From the NCBI GenBank assembly GCA_035944115.1, contig DASZBJ010000012.1:124001-188000 (forward strand): 64,000 nt of DNA. The letters run 5' to 3'. This DNA is from Candidatus Babeliales bacterium. GTDB taxonomy: Bacteria; Babelota; Babeliae; Babelales; Vermiphilaceae. Positions 51,740 through 61,148 of this stretch are shown in pieces. The position numbers and the translations under genes were made by a program. Below the pieces are notes generated by a model, which saw nothing but the letters and a program-made list of their open reading frames with translations, made no database searches and was not told the DNA's origin. Positions within the stretch are counted from its first letter, which is position 1, and each line of letters opens with the position of its first letter.

Positions 51740-52786
51740 ATGTATCTATTTCGTGAACAAAAATATGGTCTAGAAATCCCTCGCAACAGCACATGCATTC
51801 TCGGCGCTGACATCGGTGGCACCAACTGCAACTTTGGATTTTTTGTTGTGCGTGACAAAAAGCCTATTTTACTCTTTTCTCGTCACACGAAAAGTAAACT
51901 CATTGGTACATTTGTAGGCGTACTGCAACAACTGCTTGCTGAAGTGAAGCACGAATATCAAATCACCGTATCGCATGTCTGTTTTGCTGTGGCAGGTATA
52001 GTATCGGGTGACTATTGCAAACCAACCAATTTACCATTCGCTATAGATCTTAAAGAAATTCGTACACAAACAACTATACCGCATCTGTATCTCACCAACG
52101 ATTTTACTGTAATTTGGCATGGCATTGATTGCATCAAGCCCACCGATCTTATTACCATCAAACAAGGAGTTCCATCAGATAAAGCCAACAAAGTGATTAT
52201 CGGCGCAGGAACAGGGCTCGGTAAAGCAATTTTAGGTTGGGATGACTGCACTAATAATTACATGCCCATCGCCTCTGAAGGAGGACATGCCGATTTTGCA
52301 ATCAATAACCAGCTTGAATTTGATCTGTGTACATTTATAAAACAACACAAAACTAATGGACATCCCGTTTCTTGGGAAGACGTACTTTCTGGCGATGGAA
52401 TACAGCGAATATACGCTTTTTTCAGAGCAAGAAATAACCATCTTCCAGCAGCAGAAGAATTAGTAAAAAACGGATTACATCCTGATGAGATATTTCAAAA
52501 TAAAGATAAGGATGAACATAGCAAACAAACCTGCAATCTATATGCCTATTTTTATGCTCGATTTGCTAAAAACAGCGTTCTTGATGCCCTTGCTCTTGGC
52601 GGTGTGTATATTGCTGGAGGCATTGCTGCAAGAAATGTACCGCTCTTTCTGCAAGATTACTTCCTGCACGAATTTCTAAACTGTGAAAAACAGCAAGCCG
52701 TACTTCATCAAACACCAATCTATCTGATTGCAGATTATAACATTTCTCTCTTTGGTGCTGCGCGTTATATTCAACTAATGATCTGA
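51740..52786 (+). CDS. glk: Glucokinase
   Basis: 348 residues from the ATG at 51740, chosen because GGAGAG is 6 nt upstream; the longer frame from 51695 lacks a site. The phosphate loop is ILGADIGGTNCNFGFF. YLTNDFTVIWHGID and the second phosphate motif VIIGAGTGLGKAIL follow, then MPIASEGGHADFA with the glucose-binding residues and WEDVLSGDGIQRI. It belongs to the Glk type (PF02685-like), not the ROK type. It makes glucose 6-phosphate for Pgi and Zwf encoded at 25.9-28.7 kb. Its end overlaps the convergent gene by 16 bp. Confidence 0.93.
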   Translation: MYLFREQKYGLEIPRNSTCILGADIGGTNCNFGFFVVRDKKPILLFSRHTKSKLIGTFVGVLQQLLAEVKHEYQITVSHVCFAVAGIVSGDYCKPTNLPFAIDLKEIRTQTTIPHLYLTNDFTVIWHGIDCIKPTDLITIKQGVPSDKANKVIIGAGTGLGKAILGWDDCTNNYMPIASEGGHADFAINNQLEFDLCTFIKQHKTNGHPVSWEDVLSGDGIQRIYAFFRARNNHLPAAEELVKNGLHPDEIFQNKDKDEHSKQTCNLYAYFYARFAKNSVLDALALGGVYIAGGIAARNVPLFLQDYFLHEFLNCEKQQAVLHQTPIYLIADYNISLFGAARYIQLMI

Positions 52787-53745
52787 GGGTATCCTTCCTT
52801 ATGATACAGTTGTTGCGCACGGTGTTCACTTGCAAAAATAGTTGCAAGCAGCCGATCTTTTTTTGGTGTGATTAATGTATCTTGTTCTTCAAGTTTTAAT
52901 AACAATTCATTGTTCATTACAAGGTCTTGCTTAATATCCACATAAAATGAATGTGGTAAATTGGTTGCTGCAATATCCACAAACAAGCAATATCGCTCAA
53001 CAAGCGTAATATACAAATCATTTAAATCATCAAAATCATGAATGATTTTATGATCCATAAGCACTGACAATTGTTCTGCTATCATTTTTACTGATCGCCA
53101 TGTATCAATTCCATCTTCCGGGTTCCAAATCAATTTATTCAGTGCAACCTCCAAAAAAACAAGCGTTGTTTTTCTGAGGTCTGCTATCACACCTTCTTGC
53201 TCATGTGCATGAATCCCTAACGTACTAAAAATATCTTGCGAAAGATCATTAAAAAAAAGTGATGGATTAGCTTTAAAAAAAGAATATTTATGCAAAAATG
53301 AATTGTATAAAAGTGTATTTACATTCTCTTGTAATGTATGTAGCTCCGGTCGCTGAGCAACAACAAAATAAGATTGCATCAAATCTGGTAACTGTTTTAA
53401 TGCATGGCAAAACACCGATGCATTAATATAGGTTGATGATTTTAATTTATTAGCAAATAAACGCATCACATGTTGTACATATGAATGTGGTTGATGTAGC
53501 TGCTTTCCATACTGTAAAAACTGGATAACATGATCAAGATCATTGGGAAGCACCTCATCCGCATACTCTTTTTGATTGTACACATCACAGACAAACTGAT
53601 TAAATCCAGTGGCCGAAAGATCAATAGGTGCTAACAGTTTTTGATATTGATTTGCAAACTCATCATGCACCGGCGCAACTGCACACTCACATTTTGTTGT
53701 TATTACCATTGCATATACTAAAAAAGTGAGTAGTTTTGTTTTCAT
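52771..53745 (-). CDS. Secreted helical protein of unknown function
   Basis: 324 residues from the ATG at 53745, with AAGGAG upstream. The signal peptide is MKTKLLTFLVYAMVITTKCECA. The rest is mostly helical with many Leu, Asp, His and Phe and no repeats I can define. No family is recognised. It is monocistronic and its last 16 bp overlap the end of glk. Confidence 0.75.
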   Translation of the reverse strand: MKTKLLTFLVYAMVITTKCECAVAPVHDEFANQYQKLLAPIDLSATGFNQFVCDVYNQKEYADEVLPNDLDHVIQFLQYGKQLHQPHSYVQHVMRLFANKLKSSTYINASVFCHALKQLPDLMQSYFVVAQRPELHTLQENVNTLLYNSFLHKYSFFKANPSLFFNDLSQDIFSTLGIHAHEQEGVIADLRKTTLVFLEVALNKLIWNPEDGIDTWRSVKMIAEQLSVLMDHKIIHDFDDLNDLYITLVERYCLFVDIAATNLPHSFYVDIKQDLVMNNELLLKLEEQDTLITPKKDRLLATIFASEHRAQQLYHKEGYPQIIS

Positions 53746-53844
53746 CAATGCACTCCTTGTGCTACATTAGATTCTGACATTGAAATTATCTCTATTGAAA
53801 CAAAAGTTTAGCATGAAACTCTTTTATTATTCAAGGATATCAGG

Positions 53845-55056
53845 GTGGCATTATATTTTTATCAAGCTTACTCCAAAGAGGGTAAAACCGTAAACGGACA
53901 AATCGACGCGTCTTCACTGCAGCAAGTCAAAGAACAGCTCAGTCGACAAGGACTGTTTCCTATCTCTATCTCGTCGCAAGCTCAAGGAGGAGTGTATGCA
54001 AGCATACAACGACTGTTTGCAAGAAAAGTATCAACAAAAGAAATCATCCTATTTTCAAAACAGTTAGCGGTGATGCTCCGCTCGGGAGTACCATTGCTAC
54101 AAGCGCTTGAACTACTCACTGACCATTTTACTGGTACCTTGCAAACAACGATTATCAAAGTAAAAGATGAAATCAAAGAAGGAAGCTCGCTTGCTGATGC
54201 ACTCAAAAAATATCCACAAACATTTGATAGCACCTACGTACAACTCGTGCGTGCTGGAGAGGCCAGTGGTAAACTAGAAAAAATTTTAGAGCGTCTAACC
54301 GAATTACTTGAACGTCGTGCAGTAATCAGCGGCAAAATTAAAGAAGCGCTTTTGATGCCAGCGATTCAACTTTTTGTAGCAACAGCTGTTGTTATCTTTT
54401 TAATGGTAAAAGTGGTGCCAACACTTGGCTCAACCTTTGAATCACAAGGCAAAGAGCTGCCTGGCCCAACACAATTTTTAATGGCAATATCTAACTTTAT
54501 AGTCAATTATTACCTATTTTTAATCATCTTTATAATTCTTACAATCGTTGGTTTTATTTATTGGCGATCAACCCCATCAGGTAAAAAAACAATTGATACC
54601 ATAATCTTGCGCATCCCTTATATTCGTTATTTTGCACGAACATCCGCAGTGGTACAATTTAGCCAAACGCTCGGTATGTTACTTGAAAGTGGTGTTAATT
54701 TAGCAGAATCTCTTGATATCGTTTGCCATATTATCAACAATCGTGTGCTCGCTGATGCACTCAATGAAGCGCGCGACAAAATCATAAAGCAGGGTAAAAT
54801 AGCACAATATTTAAAACAGACTAAAATGTTTCCTCCAATCGCAATTTATCTAATACAGACGGGAGAGCAAACCGGTAAGCTTGACGCGATGTTACTGACC
54901 GTTGCAAGTAATTATGAAAAAGAGCTGGCTACAGAAATAGATAAAATGACCACATTTTTTAATGTTGGTTTAATGTTTGGTATGGCTATAGTTGTAGGAT
55001 TTATTGTAATCTCAATAGCGCTACCATTAGTAAGTATTGGTGAAATTACAGAATAA
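53845..55056 (+). CDS. gspF: Type II secretion inner-membrane platform protein GspF
   Basis: 403 residues; GTG start with AAGGA upstream. The N-terminus LYFYQAYSKEGKTVNGQIDA and the two T2SF domains (about 65-190 and 265-395) are typical. Each has the helical LLQALELLTDHF/LAESLDIVCHII and RAGEASGKLEKIL/QTGEQTGKLDAML pattern, and membrane helices lie near 170-190, 220-240 and 370-395. It forms the inner-membrane base on which pseudopilins assemble. It opens the gspF-K cluster. Genes for the ATPase (GspE) and secretin (GspD) are not in this window. Confidence 0.93.
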   Translation: MALYFYQAYSKEGKTVNGQIDASSLQQVKEQLSRQGLFPISISSQAQGGVYASIQRLFARKVSTKEIILFSKQLAVMLRSGVPLLQALELLTDHFTGTLQTTIIKVKDEIKEGSSLADALKKYPQTFDSTYVQLVRAGEASGKLEKILERLTELLERRAVISGKIKEALLMPAIQLFVATAVVIFLMVKVVPTLGSTFESQGKELPGPTQFLMAISNFIVNYYLFLIIFIILTIVGFIYWRSTPSGKKTIDTIILRIPYIRYFARTSAVVQFSQTLGMLLESGVNLAESLDIVCHIINNRVLADALNEARDKIIKQGKIAQYLKQTKMFPPIAIYLIQTGEQTGKLDAMLLTVASNYEKELATEIDKMTTFFNVGLMFGMAIVVGFIVISIALPLVSIGEITE

Positions 55057-55082
55057 TAACAATTCATATGAAAGGATTTTAA

Positions 55083-55502
55083 ATGAATACACAGGCACGT
55101 GCGGGATTTGGTTTAATGGAAATTTTAATTGTGATCGCAATTATGGGACTTATTGCCGCAATAGCTTTACCGAGACTCACCGGAAGTCTTGAAAAAGCAC
55201 GAACAGACACCACAAGAGCATCATTAAAAAGCATACAAACTGCACTGCAAACGGTAAACCTGCATACCAGTCAATACCCAGAACAACTCAAAGATTTAAT
55301 ATCACAGAAAGCACCAACTGAAGAGATGGCCCAAAATTGGAGCGGTCCATATCTGGATAAAGTAGCGCTTAATGATGCATGGGGCCGTAAATTCATCTAT
55401 AAACTAACACCTGGTGAGTCAGAGCATCCATATGAGCTGTATTCAGAGGGACCAAAAGGTAAGGGCGCACCAAAGGAGGAGCGAATTAGTGCCTGGAGGT
55501 AA
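55083..55502 (+). CDS. gspG: Major pseudopilin GspG
   Basis: 139 residues; AAAGGA before the ATG. The prepilin cleavage site is RAG-FGLMEILIVIAIMGLIA, with Glu at position 5 of the mature protein. The C-terminal half has WSGPYLDKVALNDAWGRKF and YELYSEGPKGKG, close to the WxGPYL...DPWG...Y.L.S.G.DG block of GspG that binds calcium. It is the main subunit of the type II secretion pseudopilus. Confidence 0.94.
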   Translation: MNTQARAGFGLMEILIVIAIMGLIAAIALPRLTGSLEKARTDTTRASLKSIQTALQTVNLHTSQYPEQLKDLISQKAPTEEMAQNWSGPYLDKVALNDAWGRKFIYKLTPGESEHPYELYSEGPKGKGAPKEERISAWR

Positions 55503-56043
55503 TAAAAACGGTTTTGGTTTACTACAGATTCTTATAACGGTGGCGATTGCTGGGTTACTAACAAGCGTCGCCGTTCCACTGTTGTCGCGACGATCACCAG
55601 CAGATGTGCGTAAACAACTGGCTGCACAACTGAATACATTTACACAACACGCCTGGTATCGAGCAATAACAACAGGGAAAACACATCAGGTTCTTTTTGA
55701 TTTGGCCAAAAATCGTATTGAGATTCTGACTGAAACGGACAAAGTAAATGATGCGGGTGATTTTATATTTGCACCTATCAAACAATCTTATTTACCAAAC
55801 TCATTTACCTGGCCATCTACCTATCAGATTAAGCAATTTATTATTGAAGGAGTTGATATGTTAGAAAACTTCGGTAAAACCAACCAATTATGGTTCTTTA
55901 TTGTCCCGCAAGGACTCGCTCAAGCCGTGATTATTAACATGGTTGACGCCAATGATCTTGTAGGAAAAAAACCACGACAAATCGGTCTTGTTTTAAACCC
56001 TTTTTCAGCACAGTTTAAAATATATGATTCATTTCAAAAATAG
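55489..56043 (+). CDS. gspH: Minor pseudopilin GspH-like
   Basis: The start is GTG at 55489, 14 bases inside the end of gspG; AAGGAGG lies 8 nt upstream, which decides the start. The mature protein begins after NG-FGLLQILITVAIAGLLTS. The residue at position 5 is Gln, not the Glu that most pseudopilins use to join the growing fibre. The rest (184 residues in all) is a globular beta-rich head. Position between G and I supports GspH. Confidence 0.82.
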   Translation: MPGGNKNGFGLLQILITVAIAGLLTSVAVPLLSRRSPADVRKQLAAQLNTFTQHAWYRAITTGKTHQVLFDLAKNRIEILTETDKVNDAGDFIFAPIKQSYLPNSFTWPSTYQIKQFIIEGVDMLENFGKTNQLWFFIVPQGLAQAVIINMVDANDLVGKKPRQIGLVLNPFSAQFKIYDSFQK

Positions 56044-56443
56044 TTCAGAAAATCATACCGGCTTTACGCTGATCGAAGTGCTTATTGCGCTCGCCATCAT
56101 GATGATTGTTATGATTCCTGTTTTTATGGCACAAAACAGAATGACAAACACCATTGCTCAATATACATGGCTTTTACAACGCACCCTCATTGCAGACGAT
56201 TTTTTATACAAATCAAAACGCGCCATTGCACCAGATACGCAGCAAACTGCTGCGGAAAATATGATCTCTAACCCTCCAACAAAAATGCTCTTTAGCATCA
56301 ACAAAGTTCCTGGAGATTCTATACTTAAAAATTTCAATGATATATACATAGAAAAAGTAAACTTTGAATGGTCAGAAAGCGGCCGCTTACGACATACAGC
56401 ATTAGGCGGATATGTATATAAACCAAAGAGAAAAAGTTCATGA
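56024..56443 (+). CDS. gspI: Minor pseudopilin GspI
   Basis: 139 residues. The ATG lies 20 bases inside the end of the GspH gene. The processing site is TG-FTLIEVLIALAIMMIVM with Glu5. The short globular domain and place in the operon fit GspI. With J, K and H it forms the tip of the pseudopilus. Confidence 0.88.
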   Translation: MIHFKNSSENHTGFTLIEVLIALAIMMIVMIPVFMAQNRMTNTIAQYTWLLQRTLIADDFLYKSKRAIAPDTQQTAAENMISNPPTKMLFSINKVPGDSILKNFNDIYIEKVNFEWSESGRLRHTALGGYVYKPKRKSS

Positions 56444-57366
56444 AACAGGGATTTAATTTAATCGAACTTCTGATTGCCATGGCCATCGGATCAATGCTTG
56501 CTATTATCATCACGCAATCATATAGCACCATGAACCAATCGGTACAAATAATAGATAATATTATTGATTTCGATGCAAGAATTGGGATCGTGACTGCACA
56601 AATAAAACAGGATATTTCCGGAGCCTGCATACCGCCTCGCGTTCAACAGGAACGTATGAAAAAAATGGAACAAAAAAAACCTGACCAAAAAGAGAATTCA
56701 ATTAAACCACTTTCGCACATTTTTTATGCAACAGAAAATAATAAACAATTTCAGCTGCTCACCTGCATAACCAATAACCCACTGCAACTGTATTGGAGCT
56801 CTTCAATTGGCTCTGCAAAACCGCGCCTTGTACGAGTAGTTTACCGCCTAAAACCTGAACCCCTGAATCGCGTAAAACCATCATTTATTCTCGTTCGACA
56901 AGAAGCCACCACTTTAGATTTTGATCTATTTGCCGAAGGTAATGAACAAAAAATTAGGGAATATGAGCTGATTAATAATATTAAAGAAATGTCATGCGAA
57001 TATCTCACTGCTGTTCAAAAAGAAGAACCAAAACAAGATATACAAAAAAAAGATGCTGCCCCTACTGCGCCACAAACCTCTCAACCGATTGAATATAAAT
57101 CCTCTTTTTCTTGGAACCAAGAAGAACAGTGGCAAAAAGATACAGGAAATGAGCAACTATTGCTGATCCCTAATATTATTGTTGTCGCCATCACTCTTTG
57201 GGATAATCAGCAAAAATCAACCAAATCATATCAATTCCCTATTACCATTATTCCTGATGTGCAACAACTTCCTGCCGTGCAAAAAAATAAAAATGAAAAA
57301 CCGGCCTCTACTCCAGGAGGAACACCACCTCCAAACAACAATTCTAGCAGAGGAGAAAACAAATGA
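56440..57366 (+). CDS. gspJ: Minor pseudopilin GspJ
   Basis: 308 residues. ATGA overlap with the stop of gspI. Processing site KQG-FNLIELLIAMAIGSMLA with Glu5. It is longer than typical GspJ (about 200) because of inserted Lys/Gln/Pro-rich stretches (KKMEQKKPDQKEN, QDIQKKDAAPTAPQ) and a disordered Gly/Pro/Asn tail. Part of the pseudopilus tip. Confidence 0.85.
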   Translation: MKQGFNLIELLIAMAIGSMLAIIITQSYSTMNQSVQIIDNIIDFDARIGIVTAQIKQDISGACIPPRVQQERMKKMEQKKPDQKENSIKPLSHIFYATENNKQFQLLTCITNNPLQLYWSSSIGSAKPRLVRVVYRLKPEPLNRVKPSFILVRQEATTLDFDLFAEGNEQKIREYELINNIKEMSCEYLTAVQKEEPKQDIQKKDAAPTAPQTSQPIEYKSSFSWNQEEQWQKDTGNEQLLLIPNIIVVAITLWDNQQKSTKSYQFPITIIPDVQQLPAVQKNKNEKPASTPGGTPPPNNNSSRGENK

Positions 57367-58400
57367 GACTAACTACTAAATCTTCTGGTTTCATTTTAAT
57401 TTTCACCTTATCCATCATCACTATCTCAATTTTATTAATTACGTATGTTTCTCAGAGAAGCAGCAGCCATATCTCATTTGCACAACTGTGCATAAACAGA
57501 GAACGGGCTTCTACACTCGCATTATCAGGAGTACAACTGGCAATGAGCCAGATCGCCGTTGCTGCACAGGGGACTGAGAAAGCAGCTCCTACAGAAGTTG
57601 ATCATGCAAAAGAACTGCTCATAACGCTATTTGGATCTTATGGGGAATGGCAAACATTTAAATTGCATGAAAAACAGGATGGCTTTGATGGAGAAATTGG
57701 ATTTTGCATCACCAGCGAATCCGGCAAAATTGACATTAATGCAATCTATGATTTTGATAAAAAAAAGTTTAAAGGAGAAGGACAACCACAGGGTGATTAT
57801 AAAAAATATATACAAATGTTGTTCAATATCATACAACCAAAGATTAAAGGCGCACAATTATTTGAAGCGTTTGAAAAATTTTTAAAAGAAAGGCAGTATG
57901 AAGTTCAAGACGTTACCGAATTATTGACCTTAAAAGAGTTTGCACCATTCAAACAACATCTGTTTTATAAACCAACAGAGCAGCCTCTCTTTTTGACTGA
58001 CATTTTTACTGTATGGACAAAAAAAATGACCCTCGACCCATGGCTTCTTTCTCGGTCACTGCGTACAGTATTTAACTTTCAAAATGTATGGGCTCCCGAA
58101 TGGAAAGAGCGAGAGAATATGAAGGAAAAATTGAAGCAATTTACCGTAAAAACAGATTGGACTGCTAAAACATGGAATAGCATGATGACCCAATTTACCA
58201 ACATACCTTTTGAAAATTTACCAAAAGAGATGGGAAATATTTGGGATGATACATTTAACCCAGAAATATTCTCCGTGATATCATATGCGAAAATTGGTAC
58301 AATGACGCAACATGTATTGGCAATTGTACAAAGAAATACATCATTAGGAAAAAATGATGTATCATTTGAAGTTACGATAAAAAAATTATATTGGCTTTGA
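57363..58400 (+). CDS. gspK: Minor pseudopilin GspK
   Basis: 345 residues. ATGA overlap with gspJ. The N-terminal helix is SSG-FILIFTLSIITISILL; there is no Glu at position 5, as expected for GspK, which caps the pseudopilus. A large helical domain follows, with RERASTLALSGVQLAM and the ESGKIDINAI stretch (typical GKxNxN region). It ends the pseudopilin set. Confidence 0.88.
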   Translation: MRLTTKSSGFILIFTLSIITISILLITYVSQRSSSHISFAQLCINRERASTLALSGVQLAMSQIAVAAQGTEKAAPTEVDHAKELLITLFGSYGEWQTFKLHEKQDGFDGEIGFCITSESGKIDINAIYDFDKKKFKGEGQPQGDYKKYIQMLFNIIQPKIKGAQLFEAFEKFLKERQYEVQDVTELLTLKEFAPFKQHLFYKPTEQPLFLTDIFTVWTKKMTLDPWLLSRSLRTVFNFQNVWAPEWKERENMKEKLKQFTVKTDWTAKTWNSMMTQFTNIPFENLPKEMGNIWDDTFNPEIFSVISYAKIGTMTQHVLAIVQRNTSLGKNDVSFEVTIKKLYWL

Positions 58401-58424
58401 TTGCACAAAGAGGCTACCTTGCGA

Positions 58425-60050
58425 ATGAAACCTGAAACTACCGTTGGCATACTTGTCATAGTCGGTGTTGCTATATTTTTTTATATGGGGTTTAAAATAG
58501 ACGCATTCCGCTTTGACACTTCCAAATACAACTCTTACATGGTCTATTTTAAAGATGTAGCTGGACTCACCCGTAAAGCAGAAGTAAAAGTTGCCGGCGT
58601 AAAAGTTGGTTGGGTTGACACTATTACTCTCGTTAATGACCACAACATGACTGTACACGCACAAGTCAAAGTTCTTAATGAATACAGTTTACACAGCGAC
58701 GCATATGCGGTAGTTCGTCAAGATGGATTGCTTGGTCCTAAATATTTAGAAATAATTACCGGTGATCCAACATTGCCAATCATTCCTAACGAGGGAGTGC
58801 TACAAGAACCAAGTATAGAGCCCGCTTCTATTGATGAACTCTTACTCTCTCTTAAGAAAATAGCCTCTAACGTAGAATCAATCACTGATTCATTCCAAGC
58901 CGCAATTGGTGGAGTACAAGGTGAAGAACAACTGAAATCCATCTTTAATAATTTGCATGAAACGACCAACAATCTTACCTCTTTCTCTAATAGTCTCGAA
59001 CGATCTTTTGCACGTAATGAAGATCATCTAGACTCACTACTACAAATCGGAACGCAGGTACGACGAGTTGCAGATCGACTCGATGATCATGTGCTCCCTT
59101 CATTTCAAGATAGTGTAGAAAAAATAGCCACTGTCGTTGATCGTGATTTTGATCGTGTTGCAACACAACTGACTTCTACAGCGCAAGCACTTGAAGATGT
59201 TTCAATCCAAGCACGTGATGGCTTTTCAAGCATCACTTCAATTGCAGACAAAATCGACAATGGTACCGGACTTATTGGTAAACTTATTAACGAAGATGAA
59301 ACATACCGCGATATGAAAGTTGCGGTACAGGGTCTTAAAAATTACTTTGCAAAAATCGATATGCTTGAGATCGTCTTTGATGTGCACGGCGAGACCATGC
59401 AACGTCCTGCAGATGGTTGGAAATATGAAGATTCAAAACTATTTTTTGATATGAGAATCCATCCAAACCGAGATCATTTTTACATCCTCCAAATTGCTGG
59501 TTCAGAGCGAGGTTATAGAGAAGAAGTACTCAATCTACGGGACTACAGCACTAAAAATGATGAGATGGTAGATACGGAAAGCTTGACGCTCAGTGACCGA
59601 TCACGACTCCAATTTACCTTCGATCGCAAAGATACGTACTGGCGAAGAAATCAAATCCGTGTGGGTATACAGTTTGGTAAAATATTTAGAGATCTCGCAT
59701 TTAGATTTGGTTTAATTGAAGGATTTGGTGGTGTGGGTGTCGACTACGACATTCCGTTTGATAACGACAAATTCCGTTGGGTAACATCATTGGAAATTTT
59801 TGACATCACCGGCTGGAACCATCGTAGTAAGCGATACTCAAATGTAGAAATTGATGACCGCCGTCCACATCTGAAATGGATCAACAAGATGTACATCCTC
59901 AAAAATCTGTATGTGGTATTTGGTGCTGACGACTTTGTTAGTAAAAATAATGCTAATGCGTTCTTTGGAGCTGGTATTAGATTTGGTGATGATGATGTTA
60001 AATACCTTCTTCCTTCACTTGGTGGTGCGCGCGGATTTGCAAAAGGCTAA
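58425..60050 (+). CDS. MCE (MlaD-like) protein with possible outer-membrane barrel
   Basis: 541 residues from the ATG at 58425 (GAGG upstream). A membrane helix (VGILVIVGVAIFFYMGF) is followed by an MCE domain (about 38-115: FKDVAGLTRKAEVKVAGVKV, then LLGPKYLEI). About 180 residues of helix (needle-like) come next, then some 230 residues of alternating strands ending in GAGIRFGDDDVKYLL. This last part looks like an outer-membrane beta-barrel, so one chain could span the periplasm. MCE proteins move lipids between membranes. It follows gspK by 24 nt, but a functional link to secretion is not implied by the family. Confidence 0.82.
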   Translation: MKPETTVGILVIVGVAIFFYMGFKIDAFRFDTSKYNSYMVYFKDVAGLTRKAEVKVAGVKVGWVDTITLVNDHNMTVHAQVKVLNEYSLHSDAYAVVRQDGLLGPKYLEIITGDPTLPIIPNEGVLQEPSIEPASIDELLLSLKKIASNVESITDSFQAAIGGVQGEEQLKSIFNNLHETTNNLTSFSNSLERSFARNEDHLDSLLQIGTQVRRVADRLDDHVLPSFQDSVEKIATVVDRDFDRVATQLTSTAQALEDVSIQARDGFSSITSIADKIDNGTGLIGKLINEDETYRDMKVAVQGLKNYFAKIDMLEIVFDVHGETMQRPADGWKYEDSKLFFDMRIHPNRDHFYILQIAGSERGYREEVLNLRDYSTKNDEMVDTESLTLSDRSRLQFTFDRKDTYWRRNQIRVGIQFGKIFRDLAFRFGLIEGFGGVGVDYDIPFDNDKFRWVTSLEIFDITGWNHRSKRYSNVEIDDRRPHLKWINKMYILKNLYVVFGADDFVSKNNANAFFGAGIRFGDDDVKYLLPSLGGARGFAKG

Positions 60051-60073
60051 TTAAAGTATAAAAAGGCGATCAT

Positions 60074-60535
60074 ATGTATGTTGGATTAATTATTACAATC
60101 ACATCGCTGGTGTACATAATAGTAAATGCAAGCATATGCAGCATTATATTTTCTAAAATAACGAACCTCACCCGCAAACGATCTTTTTTTGGACACTTTT
60201 TGTGGTTCAGCATCTTAAGCACAATGATAATTTTCTTTCTCCAATCAATATATGTAAGCCATTTTTGTCGAATTCAAAATTTCGTAAAACATACATTTAA
60301 TCTAATCCCACCCGACTGGCAGACACTGCACATGTGCCCATTCATAACACACGAGTCCCCTGAAATGATTTCTATGTTCTATTGTGCATCCATTGTATTA
60401 CAATACCTCATAGTACAGGGCTACTACATTACGCCCGCAATCGCCACAATTGGGATGCTCATGCTGAGTAATTTCATTGCGTGTCTGATGAAATACGGGT
60501 TATTGATTATTTTCCAAAATAACGGTACGTACTAG
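60074..60535 (+). CDS. Small polytopic membrane protein
   Basis: 153 residues with about four hydrophobic helices (LIITITSLVYIIVNASICSI, FLWFSILSTMIIFFLQSIY, MFYCASIVLQYLIVQGYY, IATIGMLMLSNFIACLM). No motif or family is recognised. The gene at 61149 has a similar size and helix count, but shared residues are not obvious. It follows the MCE gene by 23 nt. Confidence 0.68.
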   Translation: MYVGLIITITSLVYIIVNASICSIIFSKITNLTRKRSFFGHFLWFSILSTMIIFFLQSIYVSHFCRIQNFVKHTFNLIPPDWQTLHMCPFITHESPEMISMFYCASIVLQYLIVQGYYITPAIATIGMLMLSNFIACLMKYGLLIIFQNNGTY

Positions 60536-60554
60536 AAAAAAATAAGGAAAAATA

Positions 60555-61148
60555 ATGAAAGCAAAAATAGCACATACCAATCGTACTACACAATATCCAA
60601 TTAATGAGCTCATTCTTAATCGATGGTCACCACGCGCAATGTCAGGGACAATGATTTCGCAAGAACAACTATTTTCATTATTTGAAGCTGCTCGATGGGC
60701 ACCATCATCATACAATAATCAGCCATGGAAATTTATATATGCACAACGTACAGACCCAGAATGGAATGATTTTTTAGATTTATTAGTCCCTTTCAATAAA
60801 GAATGGGCGCAGCACGCAGCAGTGCTTATAATAATAGCTTCTGATACCCTTTTTGCGTATAACAAAAAACCATCGCGTACTCATGCATTTGACACTGGCG
60901 CTGCATGGCAAAATATGGCGCTACAAGCATCAAGCATGGGACTTGTTGCACATGGCATGGAAGGATTTAATTACACAAAAGCTGCTGCACTTGCACAACT
61001 ACCAGACTCCTTTCAAGTACATGCAATGTGTGCGATCGGAGCGCCTGGTGACACAGCAACACTTTCAGAAGAAATGCGCAAACAAGAAACTCCATCCAAC
61101 AGAAATAGCATTGAATCATTTGCGTTTAAAGGTAATTTTAAAGGATAA
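60555..61148 (+). CDS. Nitroreductase family protein
   Basis: 197 residues, typical length; AAGGA precedes the ATG. NRWSPRAMSGTMISQEQL and LFEAARWAPSSYNNQPWKF are the FMN-binding N-terminal motifs, and FDTGAAWQNMALQASSMGL the central dimer helix. The C-terminal E..R/K motif is reduced. It is an FMN-dependent oxidoreductase of unknown substrate, acting in the cytosol with NAD(P)H. Confidence 0.9.
   Translation: MKAKIAHTNRTTQYPINELILNRWSPRAMSGTMISQEQLFSLFEAARWAPSSYNNQPWKFIYAQRTDPEWNDFLDLLVPFNKEWAQHAAVLIIIASDTLFAYNKKPSRTHAFDTGAAWQNMALQASSMGLVAHGMEGFNYTKAAALAQLPDSFQVHAMCAIGAPGDTATLSEEMRKQETPSNRNSIESFAFKGNFKG

Noticed and set aside
58079-58459. Minus-strand frame of 126 codons
   Set aside because: Antisense to gspK and the start of the MCE gene.
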